Assembly: GCF_014648055.1 (NCBI RefSeq)
Contig: NZ_BMQJ01000002.1
Coordinates: 372,001-436,000, forward strand
Reading direction: 5' to 3'
DNA: 64,000 nt
Source: Streptosporangium pseudovulgare
GTDB taxonomy: Bacteria; Actinomycetota; Actinomycetes; Streptosporangiales; Streptosporangiaceae
The notes beneath the pieces were generated by a model that worked only from the letters and a program-made list of their open reading frames with translations, was not told where the DNA came from and made no database searches. A program made the position numbers and the translations under genes. Shown here one piece after another: positions 34,901 to 41,638 of this stretch. Every line of letters begins with the position of its first letter. The stretch's first letter is position 1.

Positions 34901-35390
34901 CGAGGGCGACAGCGCCCTCGTCTTCACCCAGTACGCCGAGTTCGGCGCCCTGCTGCGCCCCTATCTGGCCGCCCGCCTGGATCGGCCGGTGCTGTGGCTG
35001 CACGGCGGGTTGTCCAGGGGCCGGCGGGAGGAGCTGGTGGAGCGGTTCCAGCGCGGTGACGAGCCGACGTTGTTCCTGCTGTCGCTCAAGGCGGCCGGGA
35101 CGGGCCTCAACCTGACCGCCGCCTCCCATGTGATCCACGTGGACCGGTGGTGGAACCCCGCGGTGGAGGACCAGGCGACCGACCGGGCCTTCCGGATCGG
35201 CCAGACGAGGAATGTGCAGGTGCGGAAGTTCATCTGCGTGGACACCCTTGAGGAGCGGATCGACGAGATGATCGAGCGCAAGAGGTCGCTCGCCGAGAGC
35301 GTGGTGGGCACCGGCGAGGACTGGATCTCCGAGCTGTCCACCGACCAGCTGCGTGAGCTGTTCCGCCTCGGCCCCGGGGCGGTGAGCTGA
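31917..35390 (+). CDS. SNF2-family DEAD/DEAH-box helicase (RapA/HepA type with bacterial SNF2 N-terminal domain)
   Basis: A 1157-residue SNF2 ATPase. The N-terminal half (starting VLVVHGGWYGGRLALWGED) includes the DUF3670-type domain common to actinobacterial SNF2 proteins. The helicase core starts near RGTLRPYQERGLSWLSFL; motif I is ADDMGLGKT, motif II DEAQ, motif III ALTGTPVENRLSELW, motif V FLLSLKAAGTGLNL and motif VI DQATDRAFRIGQTRNVQV. An Ala/Gly-rich insert of about 45 residues lies between motifs I and Ia. GTG 31917 has GGAG seven bases upstream; the frame is open to 31890. In other actinobacteria this gene is followed by a SWIM zinc-finger gene; here only a remnant is present. Role in nucleic acid remodelling is inferred. 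Confidence 0.93.
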   Translation: MLVVHGGWYGGRLALWGEDVSRGHSPASRGRAASSGAAPERHPFAASAAALAAALGAGGSGATGEIPGGEGIGGLSVAAGEPGTEGSGGLLATVAAVAARAEAAGATIRLPGSASRPLPSPESGLKGSVRGPRISTWLVPVLLLRPDAALALLEALPQPGEEDSGTASGPRETPGNGGDPAGNGGAASGHRGVTPGDGPEASGDAEETSWEPGLSLRYLAVVAEHARSLVRRGRILPQLVEEDGGHAARWRPVLIGADAAAFRDLAAAMPPVCRALPGERPAAEVLGEALEGLVDGAARAALPERLIVGARPGRKTALADRWLHALTAPDASLPGARPAEAAALGDALRGWSAAAHELDGPVRAWFRLVEPAGEDDPWKVEFGLAPAVAAEHAGTGGADGAGRTHGAGRASGEGGPGSGDAGEPDHLPADRIRVGERASWLPERPWEVLRAELARAVRLHPDLHGALRDPEPAVMEIDTARAFSFLRGGAPALAAAGHVVRLPEWAGRQGLGLKLTVRATEGRERAGLSDRVGFRLEAAVGGHTIGEEELSRLAGLRVPLARVGGRWVELDDRQLKAALEVVGRRGGGETTLGEMIREIAAGGEGDLPLVAVDADGPLGDLLSGEADRRLTPVATPRALRGTLRPYQERGLSWLSFLSGLGLGGVLADDMGLGKTVSALSLLLSERERAAGDAGGASGPAARNAEGPAGRVTGGERTAGDAEGQVTGDVGGAPGPTLLVCPMSLIGNWRKEAARFAPSLRVYVHHGGSRRRDDELPAAVRDADLVITTYGTALRDLGALAALRWERVICDEAQAIKNSAARQSRAVRAIPARTRLALTGTPVENRLSELWSIMEFCNPGLLGPARRFRERYQEPIETRRDEDAVAALRRATGPFVLRRLKTDRSIITDLPEKQEMKVWCTLTPEQAELYTAVVNDMMGRIGGSAGIERRGNVLAAMTKLKQICNHPAHLLRDGSRLAGRSGKLARLEELAGEILAEGDSALVFTQYAEFGALLRPYLAARLDRPVLWLHGGLSRGRREELVERFQRGDEPTLFLLSLKAAGTGLNLTAASHVIHVDRWWNPAVEDQATDRAFRIGQTRNVQVRKFICVDTLEERIDEMIERKRSLAESVVGTGEDWISELSTDQLRELFRLGPGAVS

Positions 35391-35391
35391 C

Positions 35392-35628
35392 GTGGCGTCC
35401 GCGGAACCCTTCAGCGAGTTCGATGAGTTCGGCGAGCTCGGCGAGCCCGCCTCGGCCTTCTACTCCCCCGGCGTCCCGCTGGACCGCCTGCGGCCGCGGC
35501 CGGCCGCGGCCGCCCCCGCGGACCTGCTGCTGCGGATGCTGGAGCCCCCGGCGGTGCGGGTACGGCACATCCCCCTGGTCGACCTGCTCAGGAAGCCCTA
35601 CCGGGAGCTCGGGTCGCCAGATCGATGA
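35392..35628 (+). pseudogene. Truncated SWIM-zinc-finger-protein remnant (C-terminal part only)
   Basis: A 78-residue frame starting GTG one base after the SNF2 stop. The end of the protein (DLLLRMLEPPAVRVRHIPLV, then DLLRKPYRELG) resembles the C-terminus of the SWIM zinc-finger proteins that usually follow this SNF2 gene in actinobacteria, but no CxCx-n-CxH SWIM motif is present and the expected several hundred N-terminal residues are missing. The first 25 residues are acidic repeats (EFDEFGELGE). It may be a decayed partner or a short functional peptide still coupled to the helicase. It overlaps the convergent AfsR-like gene by 41 bases. Homology is judged by eye. Confidence 0.5.
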
Positions 35629-38600
35629 TCTCTTCACGGGGCAGGGCGCGGCCGTGTTCGTGGCGCCGGGAGAACTCCTCGCGGCCGAGCGCGGCCACGG
35701 CGCGCTCGGTGACGCGCACGTGGTCGAAGTCGACCACCGCGTCGGTCCCCCGGGCCGCCGCGGCCCCGCCGAGGAGCACGGCGGCCGCGCCGGGGTCGCC
35801 GCCGGTCAGTGCCGCCCCGGCGAAACCGACCAGGACCGGGACGAGCAGCGCCGTCTCCCGGCTCTCCACGGCCTTCGCGAGCGCGGTGCCCAGCAGCCGC
35901 CGGGTCCGGGGCAGGTCGCCCTCCTGCTCGGCCAGCAGTCCCAGCGCCGTGTCGAGCACGGCGTACAGCTGCGGCGGCGTCACGGGCTCGCGGTCGAGCA
36001 GGCCCGCGGCCTCGGCGTAGTGGAGCCGGGCCCGCTCCAGGTCTCCGTCCCGGCGGGCGAAGTCGCCCCGGGCGACGAGCTGGGGCACCGCGGTCATGCG
36101 GTCGCCGCTCTCCAGCGCCCGCAGGAGGCCCTTCTCCAGGGCCTCCTCCGCCGCCGCCCGCTCTCCCTCCAGGTGGAGCCCGACCGCCAGGCGGCCGCGC
36201 ATGAAGGTGACCTCGTCGATCGCGCCGATCTCCTCCATCCGCCGGATGGACTCGCGCACCCGCTCCAGCGCCCGCGCGGACTCGCCGTGCAGGAGGTCGA
36301 GCTCCGCGAGACCGGCCAGCGCGTTGCCGGTGCCCCAGCGGTCACCGATCCGCTCGAAGCCGTCCAGCGCCGCCCGCAGGTCCATCCCGGCCTCCGTGAC
36401 CCGGCCGGCGCCGAGATGCGCCACCCCGCGCATCAGATGCGCGGAGTGCACCACCCAGGGATCGGGGTGGGCGAACATCTCGCCGAAGTCGGGCTCACCG
36501 ACGGGCCCGCCGCCGAACAGCGCGGCGACCGTGCCCGCCAGCGCGACCGACGGGTGCCAGGGGCGGGGCAGCTCCTCGCGGGCCAGCCGTACCACCTCGT
36601 CGAGCGCGGCCCGCGCCGCGTCGAGCATGACACCGGAGCTCAGCGCGTTGTACCCGTAGGCGGCCCTGGCCAGGGCTAGCAGCCGGGGGTCCTCATCGCC
36701 CGTGGGCAGCCCGACCGCCTCGCGGGCGCGGCGGGCCCCCTCGGCCCGGTGACCGCGCAGCCACCAGTACCACCCGAGCGCGCCGGCCAGGCGCAACGCC
36801 AGGGTGGTCCTGGACTCCTCGACGGCCCAGCGCAGCGCCGCCGACAGGTCGTCGTGCTCGGCGGCCAGCCCGGCGAGGGCGGCGACCTGCCCGCGGTCCC
36901 GCAGGGCGGGGTCGGACGCCTCGGCCAGCTCGGTGAAGAACACCGCGTGCGCCAGCCGTACGCGGGTCTCCTCGCCCGACTCGGCCAGCCGCTCGGCGGC
37001 GTAGGCGCGGACGGTCTCCAGCATCCGGTAGCGGACGGCGGCGCCGTGTTCGTCGGCCACCACCAGCGACTTGTCCACCAGCCGGGCCAGCACGCCGAGC
37101 ACGTCGGCCTCCGCCAGCCCGTCCCCGGCGCAGACCCGCTCGACGCAGCCGAGGGCGGCGCCCCCGGCGAAGACCGAAAGGCGGCGGGCCAGCAGCCGTT
37201 CCGGGCCGTCCAGCAGGTCCCAGCTCCACTCGACCACCGCGCGGAGCGTCCGGTGCCGCGGCAGCGCCGTACGGCTGCCGCCGGTCAGCAGCCGGAAGCG
37301 GTCGTCGAGCCGCTGGGCGATCTGCCCGGCGGACAGCACGCGCAGCCGGGCCGCCGCGAGCTCGATGGCGAGCGGCATGCCGTCGAGCTCGCGGCAGATC
37401 CGCACGATCGCGGCGGTCTCCCGCTCGGGGCGGTAATCGGGGCGGACGGTCTCGGCGCGCTCGGCGAACAGGCGGACGGCGGGATAGGCCAGGGCCTCGC
37501 GGGGGTCCGCGCCGTCCGGCGGCAGGTCCAGCGGCGGCACCGGCCAGGCCAGCTCGCCGGTGATGCCCAGCGGTTCGCGGCCGGTGGCCAGGATCCGCAC
37601 CCCGGGGCAGGAGGCGAGCAGCCGCTCGGCGAGCGCCGCGGCCGCCTCGACCACGTGCTCGCAGTTGTCCAGGACGATCAGCAGCCGCCTCCCGGCCAGG
37701 GCCGCGACGAGCCGGGTCACGGGGTCGCGGCGGGCGGGCGCCGGGACACCGCCGGGTTGGGGGATCCCGGTCGCGGGGCCGTTCCGCAGCTCCAGTTCCG
37801 CGAGCGCCGAGAGCACGGCCTGCGGGACCTCCGACGGCTCGGCCACCGGGGCGAGCTCGACCAGCCACGCCCCGTCGGGCAGCCGGTCCGCCGCCTCCGC
37901 CGCCGCCGTCTCCGCCGTCATCATCCCGGCCGCCGCCTCCGCCGCCGCCGTCATCCCGGCCGTCGCCTCGGCCGTCACCGCTTCTGCCGTCTCGACCGCC
38001 AGCCGGGTCTTGCCGGCGCCGCCGGGGCCGGTCAGGGTGACCAGCCGGTGGCGGGTGAGGAAACCGGCGGTGCGCGCCACCTCGCGTTCCCGGCCGACGA
38101 AGCTGGTGAGCCTGGCCCGCAGGTTGCCCGGCCGCGCACCGCCGGGGCGGTTCGCGGCCGGTTCACCGGCGGGCGAGGGGTCACCGGCGAGCGGGGGGTC
38201 ACCGGCGGACGCGGAGTCACCAGCGGGTGCGGGGCCACCGGCGAGCGGGGACGGCGAAGCCCCGGTCGTCGCCTCTCCCCCGTGTCCCTCGTGCGGTGGG
38301 ATCCCCGCGGGCGGCGGCCCGGCCGGCGGGAAGTCCCCGCCGGGTGGGGGAACCCGTGCCGGGCGAGGCCCGGCGCGCTTCTCGGCCCACTCCCCCCGCA
38401 GCATGGCCAGGTGCAGTCCGGCCAGGTCGGGTGAGGGGTCGGCTCCCAGCTCGCGGGCGAACACCGCCCTGGCCGCCTCGTAGGCGGCCAGGGCCTCCAC
38501 CCGGCGGCCCGCGCCGTACAGGGCGCGCATGAGCTGGCCGTGGAACCGCTCGCGCAGCGGATGCGCGGCGATCAGACCGGGCAGTTCGGCGGCGGCCTCC

Positions 38601-39139
38601 GCCCGCCGTCCGAGCAGCAGGTCGGCCTCGACGCGGTCCTCGACGGCGGCCAGGCGGAGGGCCTCCAGCCGGGCGGCCGTGGCGGTCGCGACGGTCGCGG
38701 CGTCGTCACCCGCCGGGTCCGCCAGGTCCGCCAGGGCGGGGCCGCGCCAGAGCCCGAGCGCGGCGCGCAGGACGGCCGCGGCCTCGGCCGGGGCGCCCGC
38801 CGAGAGGGCCGCGCGGCCCTCGGCCGTCAGCCGGGTGAACCGGTGGGCGTCGACCCGGTCGCGTTCGACGGCCAGCCGGTAGCCGGAGGCGACGGCCTCG
38901 ACGATCCCGCGTTCGGCGGCGAGCGCGGCGCGCAGCCGGGAGACCAGCGCCTGCAGGGCGTTACCCGCCGCGGCCGGCGGGCGGTCGTCCCAGATCCCGG
39001 CGATCAGGCGGCCGGCCGGGACCGTACGGCCCGCGTCGAGCAGCAGCAGGACGAGGAGCGCGCGCAGGCGCGAACCGGAGATCTCCACCGGCTCGTCCCC
39101 CCGGCGGACCTCCAGGGATCCGAGGATGGTGAAGGTCAT
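35588..39139 (-). CDS. AfsR/SARP-family transcriptional regulator with NB-ARC ATPase and TPR domains
   Basis: About 1183 residues. An OmpR-like winged helix (MTFTILGSLEVRRGDEPVEI to about 95) is followed by a BTAD helical domain (95-245), a repeat-rich linker with several AGDP units, an NB-ARC ATPase with Walker A TGPGGAGKTRL and Walker B RLLIVLDNCEHV, and a long C-terminal helical region with TPR-like repeats (NALAGLAELDLLHGESARAL). Such regulators activate secondary-metabolism or export genes. A 30-residue Ala/Met/Thr repeat insert follows the P-loop. ATG 39139 begins at the conserved fold; GTG 39151, six bases after GGAGGGG, is the likelier ribosome start and adds four residues. Convergent with the SWIM remnant. 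Confidence 0.9.
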   Translation of the reverse strand: MTFTILGSLEVRRGDEPVEISGSRLRALLVLLLLDAGRTVPAGRLIAGIWDDRPPAAAGNALQALVSRLRAALAAERGIVEAVASGYRLAVERDRVDAHRFTRLTAEGRAALSAGAPAEAAAVLRAALGLWRGPALADLADPAGDDAATVATATAARLEALRLAAVEDRVEADLLLGRRAEAAAELPGLIAAHPLRERFHGQLMRALYGAGRRVEALAAYEAARAVFARELGADPSPDLAGLHLAMLRGEWAEKRAGPRPARVPPPGGDFPPAGPPPAGIPPHEGHGGEATTGASPSPLAGGPAPAGDSASAGDPPLAGDPSPAGEPAANRPGGARPGNLRARLTSFVGREREVARTAGFLTRHRLVTLTGPGGAGKTRLAVETAEAVTAEATAGMTAAAEAAAGMMTAETAAAEAADRLPDGAWLVELAPVAEPSEVPQAVLSALAELELRNGPATGIPQPGGVPAPARRDPVTRLVAALAGRRLLIVLDNCEHVVEAAAALAERLLASCPGVRILATGREPLGITGELAWPVPPLDLPPDGADPREALAYPAVRLFAERAETVRPDYRPERETAAIVRICRELDGMPLAIELAAARLRVLSAGQIAQRLDDRFRLLTGGSRTALPRHRTLRAVVEWSWDLLDGPERLLARRLSVFAGGAALGCVERVCAGDGLAEADVLGVLARLVDKSLVVADEHGAAVRYRMLETVRAYAAERLAESGEETRVRLAHAVFFTELAEASDPALRDRGQVAALAGLAAEHDDLSAALRWAVEESRTTLALRLAGALGWYWWLRGHRAEGARRAREAVGLPTGDEDPRLLALARAAYGYNALSSGVMLDAARAALDEVVRLAREELPRPWHPSVALAGTVAALFGGGPVGEPDFGEMFAHPDPWVVHSAHLMRGVAHLGAGRVTEAGMDLRAALDGFERIGDRWGTGNALAGLAELDLLHGESARALERVRESIRRMEEIGAIDEVTFMRGRLAVGLHLEGERAAAEEALEKGLLRALESGDRMTAVPQLVARGDFARRDGDLERARLHYAEAAGLLDREPVTPPQLYAVLDTALGLLAEQEGDLPRTRRLLGTALAKAVESRETALLVPVLVGFAGAALTGGDPGAAAVLLGGAAAARGTDAVVDFDHVRVTERAVAALGREEFSRRHEHGRALPREEIIDLATRAPGRAS

Positions 39140-39259
39140 TTTCCCGTCCACCCGCACCCCCTCCATGCTCTGATTCTGTCCGATTCCCGGGTGTTTCCGC
39201 GCCATGGAACCTCGCGATCCGGTCTGCGCATCTTCCAGATCCGCGTAGCATCATCGGGC

Positions 39260-39826
39260 ATGGGGCAGCCGCACACGTCTACGCGCCGCCCGCGGCGGGC
39301 CGTACCGACGGCACTCGCCGCGGCGCTCGTCGTCGTCTCCTCCGGCTGCGGGATGGTGGGCAGCATCGCGTCCGCCGATCGGCTGCAACTGGAGCCGATC
39401 AGCGTCTCCAGTCCCCGCCTCCGGGACGGCGCGGTCCTGCCGTCCGACTACTCGTGCAAGGGATCGTCCGGCAACCCGCCGCTGCGCTGGTCACGGGTGC
39501 CGGACGGGACGAAGTCGGTCGCGATCGTGGCCGACAACAACGCGCGTGCCGGTGGCGAGGTGAACTGGGTGGTGTTCGACATCGATCCGCGCACCAACGA
39601 GGTCGCGGAGAAGAGCGTCCCGGTGGGCGCGGTGGAGGGGAGCACGACGAGCGGCAAGGTGGGCTACGCCCCGCCGTGCCGGCGCGGGCAGAGCTATCGT
39701 TTCACCGTCTACGCGCTCAACGGGAAGATCCACCTCGGCAAGGGGGCCCCGCTCAGCAGGACGCTGAAGGCGATCGCGGAGAAGACGATCGCCTGGGGCA
39801 GGCTGACCGCGGGGCACATCCAGTGA
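39260..39826 (+). CDS. YbhB/YbcL (PEBP) family lipoprotein
   Basis: A 188-residue protein of the phosphatidylethanolamine-binding / Raf-kinase-inhibitor-like family. A basic N-terminus and hydrophobic segment (ALAAALVVVSS) lead to the lipobox SSGC with Cys near residue 31, so it should be a surface lipoprotein. The PEBP fold follows, with NPPLRWSRVPDGTKSVAIV, the VNWVVFDIDP segment and a late YRFTVYALN strand; the ligand-pocket His of some homologues is not evident in the NWVVFDI segment. ATG start, divergent from the AfsR-like gene, with a short leader. No defined substrate. Confidence 0.85.
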   Translation: MGQPHTSTRRPRRAVPTALAAALVVVSSGCGMVGSIASADRLQLEPISVSSPRLRDGAVLPSDYSCKGSSGNPPLRWSRVPDGTKSVAIVADNNARAGGEVNWVVFDIDPRTNEVAEKSVPVGAVEGSTTSGKVGYAPPCRRGQSYRFTVYALNGKIHLGKGAPLSRTLKAIAEKTIAWGRLTAGHIQ

Positions 39827-40009
39827 TGCGCCGAACACCGGAGGTATTGATGGTTACCGATTCTTCACGTTGGGTGTGACAACGCTCATAGTGGTCCGAC
39901 ACAATCAGAACCAATGTCCGTGCGCAGGTGATGCAAGGGGGCAGGTCGCGTCGATGGCCGCGCGACCTCACCGGCGCCGCTGGAAGGCCATGGCCTTGAG
40001 GGTGGTGCA

Positions 40010-41566
40010 ATGACCGCGGTCGTAATAATCCTGGTCGCCGTCGTGCTCCTCGTGCTCGTCGTCGTGGCACTGGGCGTGCGGTCGATGAACCGCAGGGAGA
40101 GCGCGCTCCCTGCGGAGCGTCTGCGTGAGATGGCGGAGAAGGAGGCGCAGACTCCGGCCGTGTCCATCGACGACTTCGCCGCGCGCGAGCCGAAGATGAC
40201 GCATTACTCCCCGGATCTGACGCCGTTCGACGAGCCCAAGCCGTCGCGGCCGCGGCCGTCCGGCGCCCGCGGCAAGCGCGGCATGAACGACTTCGGCGGG
40301 GCCGACGACTACGACGACGACTACTGGACGCGCCTGCAGGCCGATGTCGGCGGCTTCGGTGATTCGCTGGAGAACCCGGCGGCCGCGGGCCGCGCCGCCT
40401 CAGGCGGCCAGGCCCCCTCGGGCGCGGACGCCGACGCGATGACCGTCCAGGTGCCGCTGCCGCACCGCAAGTCCCAGCCCCAGCCGCAGTCGCGGCCCCA
40501 GGTCCCGGCTCCCGCTCCGGCCCCCGTCGAGCCCGCCGCCGCCTCCCTGCCCTCCGGTCTCGCCGACCTGGTCGGGCCGGTCCAGCCCGAGCCCGCCCCG
40601 ACGTCCGCCGCGCTGGCCGAGCAGAAGACGGTCACCTTCGCCGCCCCCACCGCGGGCGCGCCGTCCGAGGGACGCCGGACCGGTTCCCGGCGCGGCTCCG
40701 GCCGCACCCGCACCCCCGGCACCGGTGGGCCCGGCCATCCCGACCAGCTGGGCGACCCGCTGAACGGCCCCGCCCCCCGGCGCGGCTCGCGCGGCGCCGC
40801 CCCCGCCGCGACCGGCGGTCCGGCACCCGCCGCGGGCCGGTCGCCGGCCACCGGGCCGGTGCCCGCCGCGAGCCCGGCCGGAGACCAGCTCGCCGGCCCG
40901 CTGCCGCCGATGCGCCCGATGGGGCCGACCACCAGCGGCGGTTTCCCCGCCACGTCCCCGAACCCGCTCGCCGCGCCCGCCGGGCCCTCCCCGGCCCCGT
41001 CGGCCGAGCCGTACGGCTCGGCCCCCGCGCCCCGGCCCGCCCCGGCGCAGGGCTCCTCCGCGCCCCCCGCGCCGGGGACGCCCGGGAACATCTCCGACAA
41101 TCCCTGGGCGCGGGCCACCTCCCCGGTGTCCGGGGGCTGGCCGGCCGCGAACACCGCCGACATCCTCGACGACCCCGCTCCGTCGTACTCCTCGTACCAG
41201 TCGCCGGTGTACGGCGCGCCGACCGCGGGCTCCTACGAGGTGAGCCCCGGCTGGGCCACCATCGACGACGACGCGCTCACCGGCCCGACCCCCGCGCTGT
41301 CGACCCCGACGGCGCCCTCCCGGAGCGTCTCCCCCGGTGACCGCGCCGCCGACCCGCGGCAGGGCCCGGGTCAGGCGACCGGCGGCTACGGCTACGACCC
41401 CGTCCGCCCGGCGAGCCCGGAGTCCCCCGCCGCCTGGCCCGAGCCGGCCCCGGGCGCTCCCGGCGCCGGACCCGCCGCGGCCCCCGAGGGGCAGGGACGG
41501 ACGGGCTCCCGGCGGAGCCGCCGGGCCGCGGCCCAGCAGCCGGACCACCCCGACTATTACCGCTGA
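40010..41566 (+). CDS. Single-pass membrane protein with long disordered Pro/Ala-rich cytoplasmic tail
   Basis: A 518-residue protein with an N-terminal membrane anchor (VVIILVAVVLLVLVVVALGV) followed by a short charged region (NRRESALPAERLREMAEKEA), an acidic patch with DDYDDDYWTRLQAD, and then about 380 residues of Pro/Ala/Gly/Ser-rich sequence ending HPDYYR. The N-terminal 110 residues look the most conserved. GAGGGTGGTGCA precedes the ATG. I do not recognise a function; the layout fits a scaffold or envelope-associated adaptor. It lies alone between the PEBP lipoprotein and the SulP gene; upstream 180 bases are of lower GC and probably promoter. Confidence 0.7.
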   Translation: MTAVVIILVAVVLLVLVVVALGVRSMNRRESALPAERLREMAEKEAQTPAVSIDDFAAREPKMTHYSPDLTPFDEPKPSRPRPSGARGKRGMNDFGGADDYDDDYWTRLQADVGGFGDSLENPAAAGRAASGGQAPSGADADAMTVQVPLPHRKSQPQPQSRPQVPAPAPAPVEPAAASLPSGLADLVGPVQPEPAPTSAALAEQKTVTFAAPTAGAPSEGRRTGSRRGSGRTRTPGTGGPGHPDQLGDPLNGPAPRRGSRGAAPAATGGPAPAAGRSPATGPVPAASPAGDQLAGPLPPMRPMGPTTSGGFPATSPNPLAAPAGPSPAPSAEPYGSAPAPRPAPAQGSSAPPAPGTPGNISDNPWARATSPVSGGWPAANTADILDDPAPSYSSYQSPVYGAPTAGSYEVSPGWATIDDDALTGPTPALSTPTAPSRSVSPGDRAADPRQGPGQATGGYGYDPVRPASPESPAAWPEPAPGAPGAGPAAAPEGQGRTGSRRSRRAAAQQPDHPDYYR

Positions 41567-41638
41567 TTTCCTCCCGGCTGCGTAAAGGCCTCCGGTAACC
41601 GCCCGGCCGTCGGAGGCCCGCGGCATAGGGTCTGTCCC

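Noticed and set aside
32274-35138. Minus-strand 954-residue frame opposite the SNF2 gene
   Set aside because: It is the antisense of the SNF2 frame and lacks any domain-like segments.
39870-39920. GTGTGACAACGCTCATA as a possible CRP site upstream of the 518-residue membrane protein
   Set aside because: Only one half matches the consensus; the second half is TCATA, not TCACA.
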